A stretch of 64,000 bases of DNA from Psoroptes ovis (lineage: Eukaryota; Arthropoda; Arachnida; Sarcoptiformes; Psoroptidae), in the NCBI GenBank assembly GCA_002943765.1, contig PQWQ01000024.1:436501-500500 (forward strand), in the 5' to 3' direction. The notes under the pieces were generated by a model. That model searched no databases and was not told the origin of the DNA. It was given only the letters and a program-made list of their open reading frames with translations. The stretch's first letter is position 1. Every line of letters begins with the position of its first letter. Below, piece by piece: positions 12,361 through 22,900 of this stretch. The translations under genes were made by a program, and so were the position numbers.

Positions 12361-13708
12361 TCAATAATATGGTGGATAATCGGATGAATTATATTGTTGT
12401 GAATAACGATTATTATTATTATTATAAGGGTTTCCTGTATCATGATAATTATGATTTGAACGTGTTGAACCGCCGCTACGTGAATAATAATCATATGGTG
12501 AATTGGTGTAGCTACTACCTGGTGGTGGACCGGCAGCACCGGCACCAGCAACTGAACCACCCGGTTGATTATGCATTGGTGGACTATCTAAATGGTTAGG
12601 GGCATGATATCCACCATGTGGATGATGATGATGATGTGGTGCATGCGGTATATAAGAATTTTGATAACCGCCATAACCACCACCACCAGCATTAGGACCA
12701 CGGCCATAATGTTTATTGTTATATCCACCACCACCAGCTCCATGATAATTCATTTCTAATTTCGGTACTGCCGTACTAACATGCACTGAAATACCTTTGA
12801 TAATATGATCTTCACCACACAATGATTGAGCAATGTCAATATCTCTAAATGTTACAAATGCAAATCCACGAAATGGTTTCGGTATGAATATGTCGGCTAT
12901 TTCACCATATTTTGAAAAATATTCTTTCAAATCATCATATTGAATTGATTCGGTCAAGCGACCGATAAATATTTTTTTACTCGCTTCTTGGCTACGATAA
13001 TCATTACCGAAACCATCTTTAGACATTGGAACTCGTACATCACAATGACGGCCATCAATCAAATGTCTTTTCGATATCACTTTCTCTTGATTTTCATAAT
13101 CAGCAAAACGAATAAAACCGAAACCTTTTGATTCACCCGTTTTTGGATGTTTTTTCACTTGAGCCATTACTAATTCACCAAATTGTTGAAAATATTCACG
13201 TAGCTCTTTATCCGTTGTTTTCCATGGTAATCCTAATACAATCAAATCGGATACTTTTTTCTTTTCTTCGATTCGTTTTGTTTTACTACTGCTGGTATTA
13301 TCAGCTGTGTCTTCGATTTTTCTTTTGTTTTCTGAAATGATTAAATCGAATTCAAAATTAATTTCAATGTAAATGACATAAATTTAAACAAATACCTTTT
13401 GGAAAACAACAATAATACAACGATACTTGTTGCCAGCCATGTTCTGGTGGTTGTATCTTACCATCAATCAAACGTAGACCACGCATCGATCCAGTTTCAG
13501 TGTTTCGATATTTAATACCGCTGGCACCCGGGAATAATGATGTCAATGTTGTTAATAGACTTTGGAGAGAAAGATTAAAGGCAGAAAAATCTTAAGAAAC
13601 TTTCAAAAATTAATCAAAACCGAAAACATACACTGTATTATCCGATTCACACGGAATTTCGATCGGTTCTTCACCTTCATCTTCGGCTACTTTGATATAT
13701 TCCGACAT
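12361..13708 (-). CDS. TARDBP: TDP-43 (TAR DNA-binding protein) homologue
   Basis: Nuclear RNA/DNA-binding protein that controls splicing and mRNA stability. Exons 13632-13708, 13396-13559 and 12361-13331 join in frame to 403 residues. Landmarks: an MSEYIKVAEDE N-terminal domain continuing as LFPGASGIKYRN, a basic NLS-like stretch with NKRK and KTKR, and RRM1 starting DLIVLGLPWKTTDKELREYF with RNP1 KGFGFIRF. RRM2 follows, starting KKIFIGRL with RNP1 RGFAFVTF and ending SLCGEDHIIKGISVHVS. A Gly/Asn/His/Tyr-rich low-complexity tail of about 125 residues ends DYPPYY. All family domains are present in order and the introns are 64-72 nt. Head to head with the Nup43-like gene, 379 bp between start codons. 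Confidence 0.95.
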
Positions 13709-14087
13709 TGATTCAATTTTTATATGATTCATATGGAAATGGACATCAAAATAATCGTTTTTAAGATTGCCAAAAGTTAAAAAAAAATCATGAATGAAAA
13801 TCGAATGATTCGAAACACTCAAAAAAATGAAAAAAAGTTCGATACAATATGCTCGTGCACGAGAAAAAAGAAGAATTCATTTAAATTTCCATTCACTAAT
13901 TTCTATGCTGCTAGCAGTCGGTCAAATTTATTCTTTGAAAAAAAAAATGTGCGTTCAAGGAAATGTTTTTTCGAAAAAAATGGTCCATTCATAAAGGAAG
14001 AATGCGAAAAAAATAAATTTGTATCACATTTTTTATTTTCTAAATTGACAATTTTAAAATTAAAAAATTAATCAAAATTTGAAAAAA
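13709..14087. promoter_or_regulatory. Shared bidirectional promoter region (TDP-43 / Nup43)
   Basis: This is the only space between the divergent start codons of the TDP-43 gene (-) and the Nup43-like gene (+), so both promoters and 5' UTRs must fit in 379 bp. It contains several A-runs and a slightly richer patch, GCTGCTAGCAGTCGG, near 13907. No TATA box is obvious. Confidence 0.45.
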
Positions 14088-15176
14088 ATGAATATCGAAT
14101 ATGTTTCATGTAAAATATCGAAAATATTATGGCTTAATAATAATAATAATGGCGATGAACCGTTATCAATTGAAAATACTGACCATGTGAATGATGATCA
14201 GTCATATTGGTTATTCGGTACATATTCATCAAATGGTGGTAAAAATTTCTTAACAATTTATACGAAGAAAAATTTATCAATCATTGATGATCAACAACCC
14301 TTACAACAACAACAACAAACATCAAGTATTGTTCAGCTGAAAAATTTTAAACATTCAATCAATAATAATAATGTAATCGATTTAATCGATTATGATTATA
14401 AATCATCATTTTTTAGTTTATCAAATGGACAAATATCATTTATACAATATAAAAATTATGATTCAAATGATAATAGTAATAATAATGGTTTTGAATTAAT
14501 ATACAATCTATACGATATTAATCTAAAATTACATAAAAGTAATGAATTATTAATAAATAATTATAAAAATCATTTAATATCATGTGGTTATGATGGTTGT
14601 CTATTGTTTTATGATATAAACACCAAGCAATTGATACGAAAATCAATACCATTAACAATGAATTCATTACATTGTATTGATAAACTATCGGATAATGAAT
14701 ATATTGGTGGTACTACATCAGGACATTTGAAAATATATGATTATCGTTCAAACAGTGTTCAATTGACAATGAAAAATGAATTATCGATAATAACGAAAAT
14801 CAAACGAAACATACACAATCCACATATTGTTGCATGTGGTAATGATTTAGGATTGTTATACATTTGGGATTTACGTAATAATGGACAACGACCAATGCAA
14901 CCATTAGCTGTTCATTTGGCCGAAATTAATGATTTGAAATATGTACCACAACAATGTAATCAAATCATTACCAGCGGTTTGGATGCACAATTAATCAAAT
15001 GGAACATTACGAATGATTTTGAAATCGAATCAGTCGAAACGATTGTCGATAGAAAAGATGCAACAATATTGACACCAACATATCCAATCAATTGTTTTGA
15101 TATTGATTATAATCCTAAAAATAATCGAATCATATTCGCTGATGATAATGAAGTTTTATATTTAACAACATTTTAA
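14088..15176 (+). CDS. NUP43: Nup43-like WD40 nucleoporin
   Basis: Single-exon gene, 362 residues from the ATG at 14088. The start reads MNIEYVSCKISKILW, like the family start that enters the first blade. WD-type repeats are recognisable at LKIYDYRS, then GLLYIWDLRNNGQRP, then IITSGLDAQLIKWNIT. The C-terminus, PINCFDIDYN...NEVLYLTTF, matches the closing strand of Nup43. Nup43 sits in the outer-ring Y complex (Nup107-160) of the nuclear pore. The loops carry Asn runs typical of this genome. An alternative is another seven-blade WD40 protein, but the N- and C-terminal segments favour Nup43. Confidence 0.75.
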   Translation: MNIEYVSCKISKILWLNNNNNGDEPLSIENTDHVNDDQSYWLFGTYSSNGGKNFLTIYTKKNLSIIDDQQPLQQQQQTSSIVQLKNFKHSINNNNVIDLIDYDYKSSFFSLSNGQISFIQYKNYDSNDNSNNNGFELIYNLYDINLKLHKSNELLINNYKNHLISCGYDGCLLFYDINTKQLIRKSIPLTMNSLHCIDKLSDNEYIGGTTSGHLKIYDYRSNSVQLTMKNELSIITKIKRNIHNPHIVACGNDLGLLYIWDLRNNGQRPMQPLAVHLAEINDLKYVPQQCNQIITSGLDAQLIKWNITNDFEIESVETIVDRKDATILTPTYPINCFDIDYNPKNNRIIFADDNEVLYLTTF

Positions 15177-15209
15177 TTAATTAATCATTTTATTAATTTG
15201 TGTATTAAT

Positions 15210-16631
15210 TTAATTGTCATGTCTTGAAAAATATGGTTTTAATATTTGTATTTGTAAATTATCAGGAATTATGGTTAAATTTTTTTCTAAATTCGTTGGT
15301 GTTTGCAAAAATCTTATCATCAGATTCAATTTTGGACGTGTCTTATTCTGACCAAAATATTCAATACAATCAAATATGAATTTTTCATTAAAATCTTGTG
15401 TACCCAATAATTCATCGAAACTAATTACGAATGTTTGTAAATGCTCACAATTTTTAACGATAGACATTGCCGTATCATTATCAATGTTCAAATTGCGGAT
15501 TTTCAATGATTTCAACGACTTCAATCCACATATCACTTGCATTGTTAATGTTAATGGATTACTTGTTGAATAGAGAGCTTTTATTTGTAACTTTAGACTT
15601 TGTAAATTTGGAAATAATGACAATGTTCGCGCCCAATGTTCATCATCGATTACCGGCGAATCGTAGTCAAATGATTTTAGATGCAATTTTTTCAATTTTG
15701 ATGAATACTTGAAAAATTTCTTGTGAAGCGTTAATAACGTGAAAAGATATGGGTGTGTATCTTCAAAGACGACCAGTCGTTCCAGATTTTCCATATATTC
15801 CATATTCAAATTGAATAGCAATCTATAATTAGATATTTTCAATTCTATCAAATATTTAAAGGAATCATGCATTGGTTGGATCGCAGATCGGGGAGCGCAA
15901 AAATAAGTATATTTCAAATCCAAATGTTGTAGTTTACAACTATTCTGGCTCAAAAGTTGTAGTGAATGCATAAATGTTTCATAATTTAGGTCACAATTTC
16001 TCAAAATCAATGTATTTAATGTTGGTGGAAAATTGGCCAAAAACTTTCCAATCATTTCACAAGAATTTCCCGATAAATTTAAATATTTCAATTGTTGTAA
16101 ATTTCTACCAATTTCACTCAGTGATTCATCATTAATATTCGTATCAATCAATTCTAATCTTATTAAATTTTTCAACGATTCATTCAATAATATTTGCCAT
16201 GAGAATCGACAGTTAATCACTAAGGTTTGAAGATTTTTCGATACTTTGAAATATTTGTTCAATAGCTAATTTTTGTTTTTGCTAGAAGGATTGTATATTT
16301 TTAAATATTTAACATTTCGGTGATATTTTAGCATTAATGGTAATATTAATTTATAATTTTCAACATGATAAGATTCTTGAAATTTTTGCTCGGTGAAAAA
16401 TTTAGGAGAATCATATTTTTCGTTGGTTAGAAATAGACTCGATCGTTTTTTTAAAATATATTCATTGACCATATGATACCAAACACGGCATACTTGTCTT
16501 ATTTGATATAAATCACGCAATCGAAAATGTTGAAATATTTCTATCAACAATTCTTCAGGTAATATTTCGTTGATATTTTTCTCATTGGGATTATAATAAT
16601 CCTGATTTGTATCAATTAATTTTAACGCCAT
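15210..16631 (-). pseudogene. F-box/LRR gene A, interrupted by one in-frame TAG
   Basis: Tandem paralogue of the F-box gene at 16922-18340. The F-box part (start ATG 16629-16631, motif ILPEELLIEIFQHF then IRQVCRVWYHMVNEYIL) runs without break until a TAG at 16266-16268. The same frame then stays open to a stop at 15210 and encodes the leucine-rich repeats. Aligned to gene B, the TAG stands where B has the Trp codon TGG in NNDWLSNEY, so a single G-to-A change explains it. There is no other stop or frameshift in about 470 codons. It may therefore be a very young pseudogene, a polymorphic null, a readthrough gene or a base error. As it stands the product is 121 residues with the F-box and no LRR. 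F-box/LRR proteins are substrate adaptors of SCF ubiquitin ligases. Confidence 0.75.
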
Positions 16632-16921
16632 TTTTACAAGATGTAAGACGTAATAAAGAAATATGATTGAATTTCGGTTAAAGTTTTTTCGAATTTCTAA
16701 AAGAAAATTTGCGGATGAAATCTTTTTCGATTTGAATATTGTTAACTTGGTCCAGTTGGGTAGTAATAGATTATTTTGGTATAAATAGGCACCTCCCATA
16801 TTTTTATATAAACAAAGTACACTACAGCCATCTATAGTTCATTATCATAATAAATATTTGAATCAATTTTCAATTAAGATAATTAATTATTAATTCTAAT
16901 CAATTAACGAACAAAATTCAA

Positions 16922-18340
16922 TCATTTTATTGATTTGTATGAATTTAATATTTGTATTTTTAAATTATGAGGAATTATGGTTAAATTTTTTTCAAAATTC
17001 GGTGGTATTAACGAAAATTCTATGATCAAATTCAATTTTGGACGTGTCTTATTTCGGCTAAAATATTCAATACAATCAAATATAAATCTTTCATTCAAAT
17101 TTTGTATACCCCAGAATTCATAGAATTTAATTACGAATGTTTGTAAATGATTACAATTTTTAATGATTGACATTGCCGTATCATTATCAATGTTCAAATA
17201 ACCGATTTCCAATGATTTTAACGACTTTAATTCACTAATCACTTGCATTGTTAATGGATTTTTTCTTGATGAAACATCTCTTATGTATAGCCTTAAACTT
17301 TGTAGCTTTGGACATAATGATAATGCTTGTGCCAAACATTCATCATCGATTATGGTTGATCTGTAAGGATATATAGATGATATGTGTAATTGTTGCAATT
17401 TAGTTGAATATGTGAAAAATTTTTTGAAAAATGTATTATTCAAAAATGAATCTACATCAGCAAAGTGTTCGATAGTGAATCGTTCCAAATGTTCCAATAT
17501 ATTCATATTCAAATCGGTTAAGAAGTTACAATCTGATAATTTCAATTCTATTAAATATTTCAATGAATCATGCATCCAGTCAATATAAGTTGATTTATAA
17601 TCACATATCATTGAATATTTTATATTCAAACATTGTAGTTTACAATCGTTTTGGCTCAGATGTCGCAGCGAATCCATGAATATTTCATAATCTAGCTGAC
17701 AACCTCTTAAAATCAATGTATTCAAAGTTGGTGGAAAATTGGCCAAAAATTTTCCAGTAATTCGTGAATTTCCAGATACTTTTAAATATTTCAATTGTTG
17801 TAAATTGTTACCAATTTCACTCAGTGATTCTTCATTAATATTTATATCGATCAATTGTAATTCTATTAAATTTTTCAACGATTCATTTAATAATGTTTGC
17901 GATGATAATCGACAATCAATCAATATTAATGTTTGAAGATTTTTCAATAATTTTAAATATTCATTCGATAACCAATCATTATTGTCGCTTATATCAAAAT
18001 TTTTAATTTTTAAATATCTGACATTTTGATGATATTTCAACATTAATGGTAATATTAATTTATAATTATAAACATGATAAGATTCATAAAATTCTTGTTT
18101 GGTGAAATTTCGATCAATTAATGATGCTTTTTGGCATAGAATTAGATTTGGTCGTTTTTTCAGTATATATTCATTGACTATATGATACCAAACACGGCAT
18201 ACTTGTCTTATTTGATATAAATCACGTAATTGAAAATGTTTAAATATTTCTATCAATAATTCTTCAGGTAATATTTCGTTGATATTTTTCTCATTAGGAT
18301 TATAATAATCCTTATTTGTATCAATTAATTTCAAAGCCAT
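16922..18340 (-). CDS. F-box/leucine-rich repeat protein (gene B)
   Basis: Intact single-exon gene of 472 residues. The F-box lies at about residues 17-57 (EILPEELLIEIFKHF ... QIRQVCRVWYHIVNEYIL) and should bind Skp1 in an SCF ubiquitin ligase. The rest, about 100-450, is a series of leucine-rich repeats with the pattern LxxLxLxxCxL (LQTLILIDCRL, LNTLILRGCQL, LIELKLSDCNF, LKSLEIGYLNI), the likely substrate-binding surface. The substrate cannot be told. It lies 290 bp from the start of its broken tandem copy and head to head (270 bp) with the TPR gene. The specific FBXL subfamily is not recognisable, which suggests a lineage-specific expansion. Confidence 0.85.
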   Translation of the reverse strand: MALKLIDTNKDYYNPNEKNINEILPEELLIEIFKHFQLRDLYQIRQVCRVWYHIVNEYILKKRPNLILCQKASLIDRNFTKQEFYESYHVYNYKLILPLMLKYHQNVRYLKIKNFDISDNNDWLSNEYLKLLKNLQTLILIDCRLSSQTLLNESLKNLIELQLIDININEESLSEIGNNLQQLKYLKVSGNSRITGKFLANFPPTLNTLILRGCQLDYEIFMDSLRHLSQNDCKLQCLNIKYSMICDYKSTYIDWMHDSLKYLIELKLSDCNFLTDLNMNILEHLERFTIEHFADVDSFLNNTFFKKFFTYSTKLQQLHISSIYPYRSTIIDDECLAQALSLCPKLQSLRLYIRDVSSRKNPLTMQVISELKSLKSLEIGYLNIDNDTAMSIIKNCNHLQTFVIKFYEFWGIQNLNERFIFDCIEYFSRNKTRPKLNLIIEFSLIPPNFEKNLTIIPHNLKIQILNSYKSIK

Positions 18341-18610
18341 TTTTTATTAAAAAGGTAAGATGCAGAAAAAACAAGTTGATTAATTAAAATATATCATCAA
18401 AACAATAATCACATGTCATTCATTTTTATTTGGACACGTACATTTTGAACGATATATATATTTTTTCAAAAAATTTAAATGTTTACATTTTTTATGTGTT
18501 TTAAAAATATTCTTGTCAGAATAATATTCTGATACTGACAAACATATAACTGGTGAAAATGATTTAATATAATTTCGTTAATAATTTGAGAAATCGACAA
18601 ACGATTCAAA
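18341..18610. promoter_or_regulatory. Bidirectional promoter region (F-box B / TPR gene)
   Basis: This 270 bp gap separates two divergent start codons. It is very AT-rich, with ATATATATATT around 18460-18470 that could serve as a TATA-like element. Nothing else stands out. Confidence 0.35.
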
Positions 18611-19423
18611 ATGGAACAAATGATGATGATGAAAAAAAATGCCGACAAACAATTGATGGCCGGTAATCATTCACAAGCATTAAAATTGTATACGAATATA
18701 TTGAAAAAATTAGCAAAAATCTATGAATTAAATCAACATAATGATTTCATACGAATTGATTCATTGATTGATGATACACATTTAGAAGCGAAAATATTTC
18801 GAAAACGTTCGACAACATTATTACAAATGAAACAATATTATTATGCATATCAAGATGCAAAACATATTGTAAATATTTATTCCGAATGGTTTAAAGGTTA
18901 TTTACAATTGGCAAATATTGAATCTGAATGTGGATTATTGCAAGATGCATTGAAAAATTATCAATTAGCATTGTATTATTTAGATTTAGAAACAAATGAA
19001 TCGAAACAGGCTAAATATCGACAAAAAATCACCGAAATTATCAATTATCAATTGTTTCGTATTCAACGTGAAAATATTTATAATTATCAATTGATTTGGA
19101 TCGGTACGGCTATTGGTTTAGTGTTCGGCATGGGTATTGTATTCATTGATTTCGTCCAAAATCCTCGTAATTCTTGGATTGAAAATCCATTGTTAAAATT
19201 ATTAATTATTGGCTGCACATCACTGTTATTCTATTATCTTACCACCTTGCAACGTAAATATAGCCGAAAATGGAAAAGAAAATTGTTACAAAAACCAATG
19301 ACAGCATCATCATCATTGAATTATAATCATCATAATCATAATAATAATATTAAATCACAAAATTTAATCAATGATAATAATACATACGATGAAACAAATG
19401 ATTTTGTTAAGAAAAACGACTAG
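18611..19423 (+). CDS. TPR protein with two membrane segments
   Basis: Single-exon gene of 270 residues. Residues about 1-130 form helical TPR-like repeats: ADKQLMAGNHSQALKLYTNI, then a unit around FRKRSTTLLQMKQYYYAYQDA, then GYLQLANIESECGLLQDALKNYQLAL. Two hydrophobic segments lie at about 161-182 and 194-212 and form a membrane hairpin or two spans. A basic patch (RKYSRKWKRK) and an Asn/His-rich tail follow. This suggests a membrane-anchored co-chaperone or trafficking adaptor, but I do not recognise the orthologue. The ATG at 18611 is the first in frame. Confidence 0.75.
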   Translation: MEQMMMMKKNADKQLMAGNHSQALKLYTNILKKLAKIYELNQHNDFIRIDSLIDDTHLEAKIFRKRSTTLLQMKQYYYAYQDAKHIVNIYSEWFKGYLQLANIESECGLLQDALKNYQLALYYLDLETNESKQAKYRQKITEIINYQLFRIQRENIYNYQLIWIGTAIGLVFGMGIVFIDFVQNPRNSWIENPLLKLLIIGCTSLLFYYLTTLQRKYSRKWKRKLLQKPMTASSSLNYNHHNHNNNIKSQNLINDNNTYDETNDFVKKND

Positions 19424-19958
19424 AAATCAATATGATAATCAATAACAATAGTCTCAATATATCATGGATGGTCATTGGGTGAATCACAATAATTGCTGTA
19501 AATATTATAACCCTTGATAATTGGACTATGAGGCCAAATACCCTATAATTAACCCATTCATGATGAATTACTACCACTGAATGATGTGTATATGTACAAT
19601 AATATTAATCGTGAAATTTTCAAATCCATATAAATATATAAATAATATTAGGTTGTCCCATAAGTTCTTGCCTGTTTTTTTTCGTAGAAAATAATTGGAA
19701 AATCGGCAAGAACTTTTCGGGCAACCTAATAGATAGATAATGATGATATTCAAAATGATATTATAATCAATCAATGTTGGTCAATATTGGTCAATTGATT
19801 CGAATCTTGTCAATGATAATGATGATGATCCATGATGAATGAATGTAGAGGCGGCGCTGGAAAGACTTGTCAATTTGATTTGATGAGTTTTTCGAATGTC
19901 GAAATGATAATGGTGATAATAATTCGATTTAGGAACCATGGTATCCATGGTTAATGAA
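19424..19958. other. Intergenic 3' region
   Basis: This lies between the 3' ends of the TPR gene (+) and the chloride channel (-). It contains fold-back copy 2 (19648-19729) and otherwise AT-rich UTR-like sequence. No gene was seen. Confidence 0.4.
19648..19729 (-). mobile_element. Fold-back element, copy 2 (hybrid arms)
   Basis: The left arm reads GGTTGTCCCATAAGTTCTTG; the right arm is the inverse of the GGTTGCCCGAAAAGTTC form. The two arms thus carry two versions of the end, one like copy 17 and one like the common type. Confidence 0.85.
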
Positions 19959-22900
19959 TTACTTTTCCGAATCATTCGTTGCCAACGATGTCAATGTATC
20001 TTCATAATGTGAATCACATTCAAGATTATTGAAATATGTAGTCGAATCGGATGATGTACGCGGTATGATTAGACCTGCATTCATTTTTTCGATGCCTTCA
20101 CGAAGCTGTTTAACAAAATTGAATGAATTAAGATCAATTTACAAGTCATTATCATAATTAAACATACATCTTTAAGCGCTACGACACCGACCAGACGACC
20201 AATCGATGTAACATATGCATGATTCAAGCCTAACATTGAAAATAATGAATGAACCTTATAAATAGTGGTACGTTCAACCAATTGAAATGGTGATGGATCA
20301 ATAATACATTCATTAAAATCGACAACCATCGATAGTTGTTCTTCTTCCCATGCTAATTGTTCTTCAGGTGACATATCGATTATTCTTTCACGTGGCTGTG
20401 ATTAGAAATTGATGAGGTTAAAGCCTTAAAAAAAATCAATTAAACAACATACCAGCTGTACACGACGATGTAATGTTGGCGGTGGTGGCGCTGAATTCGT
20501 TTTCATCGATTTTTCTGGATGTGCATCTTGTAATTTTAAACTTTTCAAAAAAATATTCTCGAATGCATGCCGTAATCGTGAATCTTGAATACCACCGATA
20601 GTATTGTTTGGTGAATATGTAAACGATACTGTTTGTTTCAATATGGATTTAGGCATCTTGGTTATAGGTTTTGGTGATATTTTAATCGATTCATTCGAAT
20701 GATGATGTGATTGTTGTTGTTGTTGTGCGACAGGTATCACTTCAAAACGTGACATTTTTCGAATAATTGTATCTTTAGGCGATGAATTCAACGATGATGA
20801 TGATGATGGTCTTGTAGCGATTGAATTCATGGTTGAAGACACAGTCGATGATAATGTATTTGGTGTCGCAATCGATGATGAACCATTCATCGATGCTGTT
20901 GATCCATTTGTCATCGATATGTTTGTAGATGTTGTATTAGGAACATTGGCGATTGATGATGATATTGTATCTTGTATTGAATAACGGCGACGTACTTCTT
21001 GAAGACGACGTTCACGACTAAGACGTTGTTGTGATATTCGAATCAACTCATTACGTTGTATTGAACCTAATAGAATCATATTCGTACCATTATCAACCAA
21101 TGGGAATTGTTGTAGATTACGATTTAATTCGATTACTTTTTTAATATCACGATATGTACAATTACGCCATATAAATATAAGATCACGTATCATAAAATCT
21201 TCAACATAAATATTATGAGCTAATGATGATGTACTAAGGATTGGTGGTAGAAATGGTAAACGTTTAATTTGTATGATTGAATCATAAATGGATAAATCCA
21301 ATGTTTGACATATTGCATTAGCAATCAATACAGCCACCAGTACTGGTATCATATGAGTCATCTGGCCGGTCAATTCAAAAACAATAACCGATGTACTGAT
21401 CGTATGTGTGACTGCACCTGTAAATGCTGCAGCACCGACCACTGAATAACCACCGGGTACAATCGGTGTACGATAACCTTCAAACGGTATCCCATGTGGA
21501 AATGTTAGGGCCATTATTTCACCAGCTAATCGACCGAATGCTGCACCAATTTTGAAAACGGGTATAAACATACCGCTTGGTACTGGTACTGTCGATGCCA
21601 GCAGCGACATCCATACGGTCATAAATATATAAACAATTAGATTTATATAAATCGATGTATGATCAGTTGACCAATGTTTAACCATTTTTAGCCTTGTTGA
21701 ATCATTCGATTCAAGGCCCCATGTTATATTACTGAATAAATCTTCCAGGGTATCATGTGTTGATAGCTGTATTCGAGGGAAAAATTGATTAAAATTCGAT
21801 TTGATTCAAAAAAACATTCGAAAAACTCAACTGTTGATGCCATGTATTGACCCAGAAACGGTGGAAACGATACGGTCGTCAGCAAAAATGTAACAAAACC
21901 TGGATAAATAAATCGACTGGATTCAAATAAATTGATTAATCATTTAGGAATTCATTTAAGATTCAAACATAACGACATACTTTTTCTGCAAAAATGAATT
22001 CAATTTCTTTTGTCGCCGTATGAATTGAACAATTTTACGATGAAATTTTACGTAACCAGCGCCACCAAAACCACAAATAACACCAATAATAGCGAATATG
22101 AACAATTCTTGTGGATCAAATGGGAAATCTGAACGGAATGATGTTTTGAACAGCGCAGTAATGGCGGCTTCTTTTTTAAACCAAACCCCGTATAAACGCC
22201 AAACAGTAGCACTGCAACATGCGGCAAAAAATCCACGCCAATAATTGCGGACGGCAAAAAACACGGTGGTTACTTCGACCGAAAACAGAACGCCACCTAT
22301 CGGGGCGTAAAATGTAGCAGCAACACCGACAGCACAAGCAGCGGCAAGCATTTCACCAGTACGGGATTCATTATCATAAATACCTTGAAACGATGCGATT
22401 AATTTCGATAATAATGTGGCCACAATCGAAGCTACATGTACGAAACTATGGACAAATCGAATTTTTAGTCATTTTTCAAAGGGTTAAGCTCATCAAATAT
22501 CGATTTACATACGGTCCTTCTTTGCCCAAAGGCAATCCACTGCCAAGTGTACATGTTAATCCAACAATTTTCGCAATCAACGTACGGAATGTCAAGTATT
22601 CATAAAGTATAACACCTGTCAGATTTTCAAAGGTGAAATTAATATTCAAATCATCTTAATTCAATAATTCAAAGGTCAATACCTCTTAAAATTGTTTTCA
22701 TTTCAGGTATACCCGAGCCTACGGCTTGTGGTGAAACAATGTGGGCAAATCCAGATGCAAATAGCACCAGGAATACTGGAATCGTGGTCCAACCAATAAA
22801 TTGTACGACAATATTTTGATTCATTAGTTCATCGTAAAGCCAAATACGTGATATTTGACATTGACTAATGAAAAAATCCATAACAAAACTAATGGTTGCC

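Noticed and set aside
16632..16799. N-terminal extension of F-box gene A upstream of the ATG at 16631
   Set aside because: The extension is open by chance; gene B starts at the equivalent MALKLIDTN, and the extra part does not match a domain.
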